Part shown: positions 1-5,211 of the stretch, piece after piece | Layout of the letters: the number at the start of each line of letters is the position of its first letter | Position numbering within the stretch: the first letter of the stretch is position 1 | From: Gemmatimonadota bacterium | GTDB lineage: Bacteria; Gemmatimonadota; Gemmatimonadetes; Longimicrobiales; Longimicrobiaceae | DNA length: 5,211 nt | NCBI GenBank assembly: GCA_019348265.1 | Contig: JAHWJV010000271.1 | Location: 1-5,211 of the forward strand | Reading direction: 5' to 3' | The notes under the pieces: model-generated | The model's database searches: none | Seen by the model: only the letters and a program-made list of their open reading frames with translations | Told to the model about the DNA's origin: nothing | Made by a program: the position numbers and the translations under genes

Positions 1-394
1 ACGAGGCAGAATTTGTAGGCCGAGGACGCCACGCGCCTGGCGTAGACCGCCAACTCGCTCAAGCATCGCTCCGTCTCGGGATCGCCGTGTCGCCGGCTCA
101 CCAAAGCCACGGGCCCATCCGGCGGCGTCCGCCGGGTCGGTGCCCGCGTAGACCGCCGCGCGCGCCCCGGCGGCGTCGGCCGCACCAGGTATCTCCGCGG
201 ATTCGACACCGGCTCGCGCCTGCCGGCTGAACACCTGGTACAGCCCGGCCAATGCGACGATAACGCCGATCGCCAGCACGGCGAGGATCTTCAGACCGCG
301 ACTGAAGCGTGCACGACGAGGGGGTTGATCCACTTGGCTGGTGCGGGTTGTGGTTACGCGGGCGCGCTTAGCGCTGTTGGAGGGAATCGATCAT
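1..394 (-). CDS. Unknown single-pass membrane protein, 3' end outside window, apparently frameshifted
   Basis: I do not recognise this gene. An ATG at 394 has a strong Shine-Dalgarno (AGGGGGG, 400-406, 5-base spacing) and a promoter upstream, but its frame gives only MIDSLQQR and stops at 368-370. The adjacent frame, open from 390 and with a possible GTG start at 333, encodes an Arg-rich N-terminus and then a clear membrane helix (KILAVLAIGVIVALAGLYQV), followed by an Ala-rich linker. From about 119 to the edge the protein-like signal moves to a third frame (begins DGPVALVSRRHGDPETERC, ends AYARRV-like then SSAYKFCL), where nearly all third codon positions are G or C. The predicted product has a short cytoplasmic N-terminus, one helix and an extracytoplasmic domain. 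Both shifts need one base skipped, so this is either a decayed gene or a pair of sequence errors. A straight reading from GTG 333 to the edge is also open, but its last 39 codons look non-coding. Confidence 0.55.
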
Positions 395-641
395 CCGTTC
401 CCCCCTGGACCTGCTCTTCCGCATGACTCCTCGATTCCGGAGCCTCATAATAAGTGGGTCAAAGGCTGCTGTCATGCGCGCACGGCCGGCGACAACGCGC
501 ATTCGGAATGAAGCGACAACGGTAGAGCTTCAAGGACGCAGTTGCGGTCAATCGACACGCCTAACTCCCGGCGAAATCGGAACCGCCGCGGCAATCACCC
601 CTTTGTCGCCCGTGTGACGGCCAGTGGTTACTGCGTATGAG
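395..641. other. Intergenic region between tRNA-Ser and the left-edge gene
   Basis: Apart from the promoter at 447-475 and the Shine-Dalgarno at 400-406, I see nothing supportable here. The only open frame on the plus strand (423-617) has no ribosome binding site and an Arg/Thr-rich composition with no recognisable motif. No hairpin followed by a T-run was found to terminate the tRNA transcript. I compared the tRNA 3' end with the flanking sequence and saw no repeat of it that would mark an integration site. Confidence 0.5.
447..475 (-). promoter_or_regulatory. Sigma-70-like promoter for the left-edge gene
   Basis: On the minus strand ATGACA (475-470) and TATTAT (452-447) are separated by exactly 17 bases. 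Each hexamer matches the housekeeping consensus at five of six positions. Transcription would start near 440, giving a leader of about 45 bases before the Shine-Dalgarno and ATG at 394. This is the best promoter match I found in the window. It lies in a locally AT-richer patch of an otherwise GC-rich sequence. Confidence 0.55.
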
Positions 642-724
642 CGGAGGGCCAGGGATTCGAACCCTGATGTCCTTGCGGACGCCGGTTTTCAAGACCGGTG
701 CATTAGCCGTTCTGCCAACCCTCC
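642..724 (-). tRNA. tRNA-Ser (anticodon UGA)
   Basis: Read on the minus strand, the 83 bases fold as a type II tRNA. The acceptor stem GGAGGGT pairs with GCCCTCC (one G-U at the base) and discriminator G is at 642. The D arm has a three-pair stem and a GG in its loop. The anticodon stem CCGGT/ACCGG encloses CTTGAAA, so the anticodon is UGA, which reads UCA and other UCN codons. The long variable arm is a four-pair stem GTCC/GGAC with a GCAA tetraloop. The T arm is CAGGG, TTCGAAT, CCCTG. The extra arm and G73 are serine identity features. CCA is not encoded and must be added after transcription. No convincing promoter was found upstream (right side); the gene lies 128 bases beyond the stop of the dehydrogenase gene on the same strand. 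Confidence 0.97.
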
Positions 725-852
725 AAACCACCTAGACGAACCAGCACCGCTTTGTGCTAACCGGACTCACCACCATGGTCGAGCCTTCACTCACTCTCTT
801 CACCCGTCCCGCGAAGCCCTGATACCCGAGCTACGGTAAGCAGGTCCCCGTC
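725..852. other. Gap between the dehydrogenase stop and tRNA-Ser
   Basis: These 128 bases contain no gene I can support. There is an 8-base palindrome ACCATGGT (772-779). On the minus-strand RNA a stem forms between AGCAC and GTGCT (743-758) and can be lengthened by wobble pairs. It lacks a following U-run, so I do not call it an intrinsic terminator. The tRNA promoter must lie here if the tRNA is not read through from the dehydrogenase gene, but only weak hexamer matches are present. Confidence 0.4.
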
Positions 853-2175
853 TCAACGGCCGCCGGTGAACCAGACCCGCCACACGCGCCCCGTCCCGTC
901 CTCCGCGATATACAGCGACCCATCGGGCCCCTGCGCCAGCCCGTTCGGGCGGAGCGTCCCCGCGGCCACGCCGGCGGCCGGACGCGCGAACTCCTCGTTC
1001 CCGCCAGATACCTGACCACCGGCGAATGGAACGAAGACCACCCCGGGATTCACGCGACCGTGGAGCGCGACGAAGGCGCCGCCGCGGTACCGCGCGGGAA
1101 ACTGGGAGCCCGTGTAGAAGAGCAGGTCGTTGGGGCCCCAATGCGCCGGGAAAGCGTAGATCGGCGGGGTCTTTGAGGCGCAGCGCCCGACGGCGCGACC
1201 GTCGCCGCCGTACTCCGGCGAGAGGACCAATCCGCCCTGGCGTGGATCGTAGTAGCAGTAGGGCCAGCCGTACTCGCGGCCACGATCTATGCGCACGAAC
1301 TCCTCCGCAGGCAGCTCGAGGTCGTGCCGCGCAGTGAAGCCGGACCAGCGCGCCAGCATGCTGCGACCGTGCGAAACACCGTACAGCGCGCGAGTCGTCG
1401 GATCCCATGCGAGCGCGACCGCGTTCCGGATGCCGGTTGCCCACCGCCGCGCGCGGTCGAGCCGCTGGTGCGTCCGCGCCGGATGGAAGCGCCAGATACC
1501 CGCGCGCGTCGCGAGCTGCCGACACGGATCGTCGCCCTTCTGGGGCGGTCCGGCGGCCGGTGCGGCGCCCGGCGCGGCCACCGGCGGCGGGGCTGGGGCG
1601 GGCGCGCAGGCGTCGGTCGCGGCACCGATGCTGACCAGGAGGGATCCGTCGTCGGAGAACGCGATTGACTTGGTAGGCTCACCCGGCCGGTCCGGCAGCC
1701 CCTCCACGATCGTGTCCGGCGTCGGGGCCGGGACGCCGTTCACGACCCGATAGCGGAGCACCGCCGTGTTCGTCGCGAAGTACAGGTAGCCTCCGCGGAG
1801 CGCCACCCCGGTCCCGCTCTCCTCTCCGACGTAGTGACGCGAGTCCGCGCGGCCGTCGCCGTTCGTGTCGCGCAGCATGACGACCCCGCCACGTTCCGCC
1901 GGCGTCGGCGCGTCGCGCCGGCCCTGGAAGGAGACATACACGTCCCCATTCTGCGCGATGGCGACGTGCCGTGGACGCGAGACTTCCGCCACCAGGATGC
2001 CGCAGAACCCGGCCGGAAGACGGAGCACCGCCGCCGTGGTCGGCTCGCAGGCCAGCGTGCCGGCCTGCGAGCCGCTCCCGGGCGACTGCGCGTGCAGCGG
2101 AGCAACGTTAGCCGCGGTGAGCGCCCCGACGGCGAGGGCGCGGCGTAGTGCCGACATACGGGCGGTGATGAGCAT
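853..2175 (-). CDS. Exported PQQ-type sorbosone/glucose dehydrogenase-like beta-propeller protein
   Basis: This 440-residue protein resembles the soluble glucose/L-sorbosone dehydrogenase family, periplasmic six-bladed propellers that oxidise sugars or related polyols with PQQ. A signal peptide covers about residues 1-30 (Arg-containing n-region, ALAVGALTAANVAPLHAQ). Blade-like segments follow: PRHVAIAQNGDVYVS (68-82), RDTNGDGRAD (102-111), TKSIAFSDDGSLLVSIG (168-184), TGIRNAVALAWDP (247-259; the Arg-Asn pair matches the family's conserved active-site position), EYGWPYC (301-307), AHWGPNDLLFYTGSQFP (344-360), YRGGAFVALHG (363-373) and NGLAQGPDGSLYIAEDGTG (411-429). A Pro/Ala-rich insert (about 191-211) lies between Cys190 and Cys218. 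No haem CXXCH is present, so electrons would leave through a separate acceptor. I chose the first ATG because a weak GAGA lies ahead of it; a second ATG at 2157 would also keep the signal peptide. The substrate cannot be predicted, and PQQ use is inferred from family. Confidence 0.88.
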   Translation of the reverse strand: MLITARMSALRRALAVGALTAANVAPLHAQSPGSGSQAGTLACEPTTAAVLRLPAGFCGILVAEVSRPRHVAIAQNGDVYVSFQGRRDAPTPAERGGVVMLRDTNGDGRADSRHYVGEESGTGVALRGGYLYFATNTAVLRYRVVNGVPAPTPDTIVEGLPDRPGEPTKSIAFSDDGSLLVSIGAATDACAPAPAPPPVAAPGAAPAAGPPQKGDDPCRQLATRAGIWRFHPARTHQRLDRARRWATGIRNAVALAWDPTTRALYGVSHGRSMLARWSGFTARHDLELPAEEFVRIDRGREYGWPYCYYDPRQGGLVLSPEYGGDGRAVGRCASKTPPIYAFPAHWGPNDLLFYTGSQFPARYRGGAFVALHGRVNPGVVFVPFAGGQVSGGNEEFARPAAGVAAGTLRPNGLAQGPDGSLYIAEDGTGRVWRVWFTGGR

Positions 2176-2202
2176 CGCGTCTCAGGAAGTGGGTTGGACT
2201 GG

Positions 2203-2233
2203 CGCCCGGGCAGGGATGGTGAGGCCCGGGGCG
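2203..2233. repeat. Imperfect GC-rich inverted repeat in the dehydrogenase 5' region
   Basis: CGCCCGGGC (2203-2211) and GCCCGGGGCG (2224-2233) are inverted copies that differ by one extra base, separated by 12 bases. The repeat begins 28 bases upstream of the dehydrogenase ATG and would form a bulged stem in its leader. In such GC-rich DNA a chance match is possible. Confidence 0.3.
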
Positions 2234-2296
2234 ACAGCAAGCTAACACGCGCTGGGTGGATCGGCACGCGCCCACGCGTAATCTGTAGAGGCCTGA

Positions 2297-2318
2297 CTAC
2301 CGCCAGGAGGGGCGGTAG
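2297..2318. repeat. Perfect 8-bp inverted repeat, candidate operator
   Basis: CTACCGCC (2297-2304) and GGCGGTAG (2311-2318) are perfect inverted copies around the six-base spacer AGGAGG. The repeat sits between the divergent dehydrogenase and kinase genes, 121 bases before the first ATG and 152 before the second. A dimeric regulator site serving both promoters is the simplest reading, but no promoter could be placed beside it. With no T-run it is unlikely to be an intrinsic terminator. The AGGAGG in the spacer is followed by no suitably spaced start codon. Confidence 0.4.
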
Positions 2319-2430
2319 GCGCGCCCGTGCCGTCGATCGTACGGTGCCGAGGTCAGATGGATGGAGTCACAAAGGCGAGGGCGAAGAGGGCATGCGCCTT
2401 GCTCGCTCCGTGCGCGCTTCCCGCATCCCC

Positions 2431-2445
2431 GCCACCGGGGGTGGC
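2431..2445 (+). repeat. Short hairpin just upstream of the kinase start
   Basis: GCCACC (2431-2436) pairs with GGTGGC (2440-2445) across a GGG loop, ending 25 bases before the kinase ATG. The kinase has no recognisable Shine-Dalgarno, so structure at this place could matter for its translation. The stem is short and could be a chance product of base composition. Confidence 0.3.
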
Positions 2446-2470
2446 ACTCGACACACGCCACGGCCGCTGA

Positions 2471-4027
2471 ATGGACCGATCTATCGCCGAGCTCCTGGTC
2501 GGCAAGACGCTGGTGGGACGATACGAGATCGAGGAGCTGATCGGGCGCGGCGGGATGAGCGTCGTCTTCCGCGCTTCCGACCGCCGCCTGGGCCGCCCGG
2601 TCGCGGTGAAGATCATCTCCTTCCCCGACGCGGCGGCGGAGGAGGAGGGCGAGCTCCGCGAGCGGCTTCGGCGCGAGGCGGCATCCGCCGCCACCATCCC
2701 GCCGCACCCCAACGTCGTGCAGGTATACGACTACGGGACGGATCCGGAGATCGGCGTCGACTTCATCGCCATGGAGCTGCTGCGTGGCGACGACCTCAAG
2801 CAGCTGATGCGGGCCGGCACTCCAACGGTTGCGGAGGCGCTGCGGCTGCTCGAGGGCGCTGCGCGCGGCGTAGCGGCCGGTCACCGCGCCGGAATCGTGC
2901 ACCGCGACCTGAAGCCGTCCAACATCATCATCGTGGACGACGGCGACGGCCGCACGGTGAAGATCGTGGACTTCGGGATCGCCAAGGCCCTGCGTGCCGC
3001 CGAGCAGGACGACCTGACCCGGACCGGGCACACCCCCCATTCGCCGGCGTATGCCTCGCCGGAGCAGATGCGGCACGGCGCAGCGCTCACCACCGCATCG
3101 GACGTCTACCAGCTCGGGCTCATCGGCTATGAGCTGCTCTCAGGAGAGCGCCCGTTCACACCAGCCGAGCACGAGCGGATCAAGGCCGGGGAAACGCTCG
3201 TGCTGCCTCAGCGCGGGCGCTGGACGGAGATTCCGGAGGTCACGCGCCGGGTGATCGAGCGAGCGCTCTGCCCGGTGCCGGATGAGCGCTACCGCGACGC
3301 CGCGGCGCTTCTGGCCGCGCTCTCCTCCGGTGACGACGACTCGACGGTGCTCCTTGGCGCGGCCGCGGGGCCGGCCGCTGGGCCTGGCATTCCGATCGAT
3401 CCGCCGCGCCAGCCAGCGCTACTGGCGAATCTCGCGAAGTTCCGGCTGCCGAGGAACGCGATGCTCGCGGGGGGAGGGTTGCTGACACTCCTGCTCCTCT
3501 GGCTGGCCACACGCGGCGGCGGGGATCCCGACGCGGCGACCGGCGCGGCGCTGGTCGCGGCGGACACCTCGGCCGTCGCGGCGGAGTTCCGGGAGCTGCA
3601 GCTCGCGGCGTACCGGAACCTGCTGGAGCATTCGTCGGAGGCCAGCGCGGCTTCGGCCGTCGAGCGGGTGGTGGGAGACCTCACCGATGCCTTCGTGAAG
3701 GGCGACATGGAGCGGCACATCTCCCACTACGCGGACCGCGTGCGGTTCTACGGCCGGCGCCGCTCGCGCAGCGACGTCGCACGCTCCCGCGCGCGCACCA
3801 TCTCCGACTACCCCGAGCGGACCATCACTTTCGACCGGACGGCCGTCAACATCCCCGAAGACGGGGAGGCCGTAGTACTGGTGGACAAGAGCTGGCAGTA
3901 CGTGGGGGAGGACGACCGCTGGACGGGTTCTTCGCGGACCGAGTTCACGCTGGAACTGGAGGATGGGCGCTGGCTGGTGACGGGGGAGCGGGACGTGGAA
4001 ACGTTCAGCGAGGACCACGAACGCTGA
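2471..4027 (+). CDS. Transmembrane Hanks-type Ser/Thr protein kinase with C-terminal NTF2/SnoaL-like domain
   Basis: This 518-residue protein has a cytoplasmic kinase at about residues 18-285. Visible motifs are the glycine loop LIGRGGMS (23-30), VAVK with catalytic Lys47, the catalytic loop HRDLKPSN (144-151, Asp146), DFG (167-169), SPEQ (196-199) and SDVYQLG (210-216). The activation segment carries Thr183, Thr185 and Thr188 as possible autophosphorylation sites, but reads HSPAYASPE where GTPxYxSPE is usual. A Gly/Ala/Pro linker leads to one membrane helix (MLAGGGLLTLLLLWLAT, 331-347). The extracytoplasmic part (about 350-518) includes a segment at 398-512 (TDAFVKGDMERHISHYAD, RTITF, DDRWTGSSRTEFTLELEDGRWLV) that looks like an NTF2/SnoaL-type alpha-beta cone, a fold that often binds small ligands; this assignment is less certain. 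An in-frame TGA directly precedes the ATG, so the start is fixed unless an internal GTG is used. No clear Shine-Dalgarno is present. The partner and signal are unknown. Confidence 0.93.
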   Translation: MDRSIAELLVGKTLVGRYEIEELIGRGGMSVVFRASDRRLGRPVAVKIISFPDAAAEEEGELRERLRREAASAATIPPHPNVVQVYDYGTDPEIGVDFIAMELLRGDDLKQLMRAGTPTVAEALRLLEGAARGVAAGHRAGIVHRDLKPSNIIIVDDGDGRTVKIVDFGIAKALRAAEQDDLTRTGHTPHSPAYASPEQMRHGAALTTASDVYQLGLIGYELLSGERPFTPAEHERIKAGETLVLPQRGRWTEIPEVTRRVIERALCPVPDERYRDAAALLAALSSGDDDSTVLLGAAAGPAAGPGIPIDPPRQPALLANLAKFRLPRNAMLAGGGLLTLLLLWLATRGGGDPDAATGAALVAADTSAVAAEFRELQLAAYRNLLEHSSEASAASAVERVVGDLTDAFVKGDMERHISHYADRVRFYGRRRSRSDVARSRARTISDYPERTITFDRTAVNIPEDGEAVVLVDKSWQYVGEDDRWTGSSRTEFTLELEDGRWLVTGERDVETFSEDHER

Positions 4028-4147
4028 GGTCCGGTCGGCCAGCCACGCCCCTTCCCCTTCCGCCGCCTCGCTCTTGACAACGCCGTGCGTCCAGCGCGAT
4101 CGTCCGTACAATCCCATTTCGGACACGTTCTACCATGCTGTGGGGAT

Positions 4148-4205
4148 CAACCAGCGGTTGCAGGCGCCCCGGAGCGAGCGGCTCCGGAGCGGATCGACAT
4201 CCGTT
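4148..4205 (+). promoter_or_regulatory. Three consecutive hairpins in the receptor leader
   Basis: Stem one is CAACC/GGTTG (4148-4160, AGC loop). Stem two is CCGGAGC/GCTCCGG (4169-4187, GAGCG loop). Stem three is AGCGGAT/ATCCGTT (4188-4205, CGAC loop, one G-U pair) and starts on the base after stem two, so the two could stack. The last stem ends five bases before the Shine-Dalgarno of the receptor gene. This may be a cis-acting RNA leader, but I recognise no known riboswitch or T-box features. Confidence 0.35.
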
Positions 4206-4210
4206 CAACA

Positions 4211-4216
4211 GAAAGG
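4211..4216 (+). promoter_or_regulatory. Ribosome binding site of the receptor gene
   Basis: GAAAGG lies five bases before ATG 4222. It supports this start for the receptor, and the signal peptide begins directly at this Met. Confidence 0.6.
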
Positions 4217-4221
4217 CTCTT

Positions 4222-5211
4222 ATGGCAGGATCTTTGTGGGGCAGGATCGTACTGGCGGTTAGTATCGTGGCAGCCGGTTCAGCCACGGCGCTGCCCGCAC
4301 GGGCACAGCAGACCGGCACCCTCACCGGGACGGTGACGGAGTCGGACACCCGGCGTCCACTCGCGGGCGTGCGGGTGCGCATCGTCAACACCGGCTCGGT
4401 CGCGTCCACGAACGCGCAGGGGCAGTACACCATCACCGGAGTGCCGGCGCGGCAGGTGACCGTGCAGGCGCAGCATGCCGGCTTCGCCGAGCAGGCGCGT
4501 ACGGTGACGGTAACGGCAGGCGGGACCGCCACCCTCAACTTCGCGGTCCAGCCGCAGGCCGTGCAGCTTGCGGAGATCGTGGCTACGGCGACCGGGGACC
4601 GGCGCCGCGTGGAGGTAGGAAACGCGGTAAGCCAGGTGAACGCGGAGGAGCTGGTGAAGGACCGGCCGGTGGCCAACATGAGCGACCTGCTCACCGCCCG
4701 CTCCCCGGGCGTCCAGGTGCTCTCGGGCTCGATGACAGGCACCGGGGCCCGCGTCCGCATCCGCGGCACCAGCTCGCTCTCGCTATCCAACGACCCAATC
4801 TACATCATCGACGGGGTGCGGATGCAGAGCGCGAGCAGCTCGTCGAGCATCGGCGTCGGCGGCGCGAACCCGAGCCGCGTGAGCGACATCAACCCGGAGG
4901 AGATCGAGAGCATCGAGGTGGTGAAGGGGCCGTCGGCGGCGACGCTGTACGGCACCGACGCGGCCAACGGCGTGATCGTGATCACCACCAAGCGGGGCCG
5001 CTCCGGCGCCCCCCGCGTGACGGTGAACTCGTACTACGGCGTGCAGGACGTTCCGCAGCGCATCGAGTTCGTCAGCGGCTCGCGGTGGAGCCAGATCAAC
5101 AACATGGCGCGCACCAACGCCGGGCTCCCGGCCGACAACACGCAGTTCTCGGTCGAGACCGACTGGCAGGACGCCGTCTTCCAGACCGGCAACATCCAGG
5201 ACCACAACTTC
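4222..5211 (+). CDS. SusC/RagA-type TonB-dependent outer-membrane receptor, N-terminal 330 residues
   Basis: The frame is open from ATG 4222 to the last base, giving 330 residues of a family usually near 1000. The product imports a large or scarce ligand through an outer-membrane barrel powered by TonB-ExbBD. Residues 1-29 are a signal peptide (Arg8, then a hydrophobic stretch, ending LPARAQ). Residues about 32-110 form a carboxypeptidase-regulatory-like beta-sandwich (GTLTGTVTESDTRRPLAGV, NAQGQYTITGVPA). LAEIVATATG (116-125) occupies the place of the TonB box. The plug domain (about 129-257) carries the SusC signature blocks RIRGTSSLSLSNDPIYIIDG (179-198) and INPEEIESIEVVKGPSAATL (223-242), then YGTDAANGVIVITTKRG (243-259). 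The barrel starts near residue 265 and is cut by the window. A SusD-like lipoprotein partner would be expected downstream but is not visible. The ligand cannot be predicted from this part. Confidence 0.95.
   Translation, partial: MAGSLWGRIVLAVSIVAAGSATALPARAQQTGTLTGTVTESDTRRPLAGVRVRIVNTGSVASTNAQGQYTITGVPARQVTVQAQHAGFAEQARTVTVTAGGTATLNFAVQPQAVQLAEIVATATGDRRRVEVGNAVSQVNAEELVKDRPVANMSDLLTARSPGVQVLSGSMTGTGARVRIRGTSSLSLSNDPIYIIDGVRMQSASSSSSIGVGGANPSRVSDINPEEIESIEVVKGPSAATLYGTDAANGVIVITTKRGRSGAPRVTVNSYYGVQDVPQRIEFVSGSRWSQINNMARTNAGLPADNTQFSVETDWQDAVFQTGNIQDHNF

Larger units (their letters stand above)
2176..2470. promoter_or_regulatory. Divergent intergenic region between dehydrogenase and kinase genes
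   Basis: The two genes diverge from this 295-base stretch, so promoters for both are expected here. I found no hexamer pair close to the housekeeping consensus on either strand. The region contains three inverted repeats (2203-2233, 2297-2318 and 2431-2445). A GTG at 2327 opens a 47-codon frame that ends with TGA directly before the kinase ATG, but it shows no ribosome binding site and is not called. Confidence 0.45.
4028..4221 (+). other. Gap and leader between kinase and receptor genes
   Basis: The 194 bases hold a pyrimidine-rich patch (about 4041-4070), an isolated TTGACA (4074-4079), a TACAAT (4107-4112), a series of hairpins (4148-4205) and the receptor ribosome binding site. The two hexamers are 27 bases apart, too far for an ordinary sigma-70 promoter, so I do not pair them. 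No intrinsic terminator with a T-run follows the kinase gene. The length and structure suggest that the receptor has its own promoter or a regulated leader. Confidence 0.45.

Noticed and set aside
642..724. tRNA-Ser as an integration site for a mobile element
   Set aside because: No repeat of the tRNA 3' end and no integrase gene is visible in the window.
743..758. Stem-loop downstream of the dehydrogenase as an intrinsic terminator
   Set aside because: Only five Watson-Crick pairs are present and no U-run follows on the minus-strand RNA.
624..839. Plus-strand open frame of 71 codons
   Set aside because: It runs antisense through the whole tRNA-Ser gene, so the frame is fortuitous.
800..1525. 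241-codon minus-strand open frame within the dehydrogenase gene
   Set aside because: It is another frame of the dehydrogenase, Arg/Ala-rich, with no motif; the 440-residue frame carries all propeller motifs.
2327..2470. GTG-initiated 47-codon frame ending right before the kinase ATG
   Set aside because: There is no ribosome binding site at a useful distance, and the composition (Pro/Ala/Arg) resembles random GC-rich sequence.
2297..3076. Long minus-strand open frame antisense to the kinase 5' half
   Set aside because: It mirrors the kinase coding frame in GC-rich DNA, has no recognisable motif, and overlaps a gene with complete kinase motifs.
2194..3132. 312-codon plus-strand open frame overlapping the kinase start
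   Set aside because: The translation is Arg/Gly-rich without motifs and is a frame-shifted reading of the kinase gene.
4005..4790. 261-codon minus-strand open frame antisense to the receptor
   Set aside because: It is complementary to the signal peptide, sandwich and plug coding sequence of the receptor, which has diagnostic SusC motifs.

Overview
This is a GC-rich, bacterial-looking stretch with three recognisable protein genes, one tRNA gene, and a damaged or mis-sequenced gene at the left edge. The best taxonomic guess is Gemmatimonadota or a close neighbour. That rests on the combination of high GC, a Hanks-type kinase with an extracytoplasmic domain, a secreted sorbosone/glucose dehydrogenase-like propeller, and a SusC/RagA-type receptor with a TATG-containing linker after its carboxypeptidase-like domain. 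It is an inference from gene style, not a proven placement.

Layout. Positions 1-394 (minus strand) hold the 5' part of an unknown single-pass membrane protein. It has a good promoter (447-475) and a good Shine-Dalgarno/ATG, but the coding signal changes frame twice. Positions 642-724 (minus) are tRNA-Ser with anticodon UGA. Positions 853-2175 (minus) encode an exported PQQ-type beta-propeller dehydrogenase of the sorbosone/glucose dehydrogenase family. A 295-base divergent intergenic region with several inverted repeats follows. Positions 2471-4027 (plus) encode a transmembrane Ser/Thr kinase with a C-terminal NTF2/SnoaL-like domain. After a 194-base gap with a run of hairpins, positions 4222-5211 (plus) encode the first 330 residues of a SusC/RagA-type TonB-dependent outer-membrane receptor that leaves the window still open. 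No stop codon for this receptor lies inside the window.

How the genes may work together. The receptor should import a ligand across the outer membrane, and the dehydrogenase should act in the periplasm, possibly on sugars or sugar-like substrates. The kinase is built to pass an extracytoplasmic signal to the cytoplasm. The kinase and receptor are on the same strand, but the 194-base structured gap argues for at least partly independent expression. A functional link between them is only a hypothesis from adjacency. No mobile element, CRISPR array or defence system is visible. The most unusual points are the double frame change at the left edge, the kinase's sensor architecture and altered activation segment, and the consecutive hairpins just ahead of the receptor's ribosome binding site.
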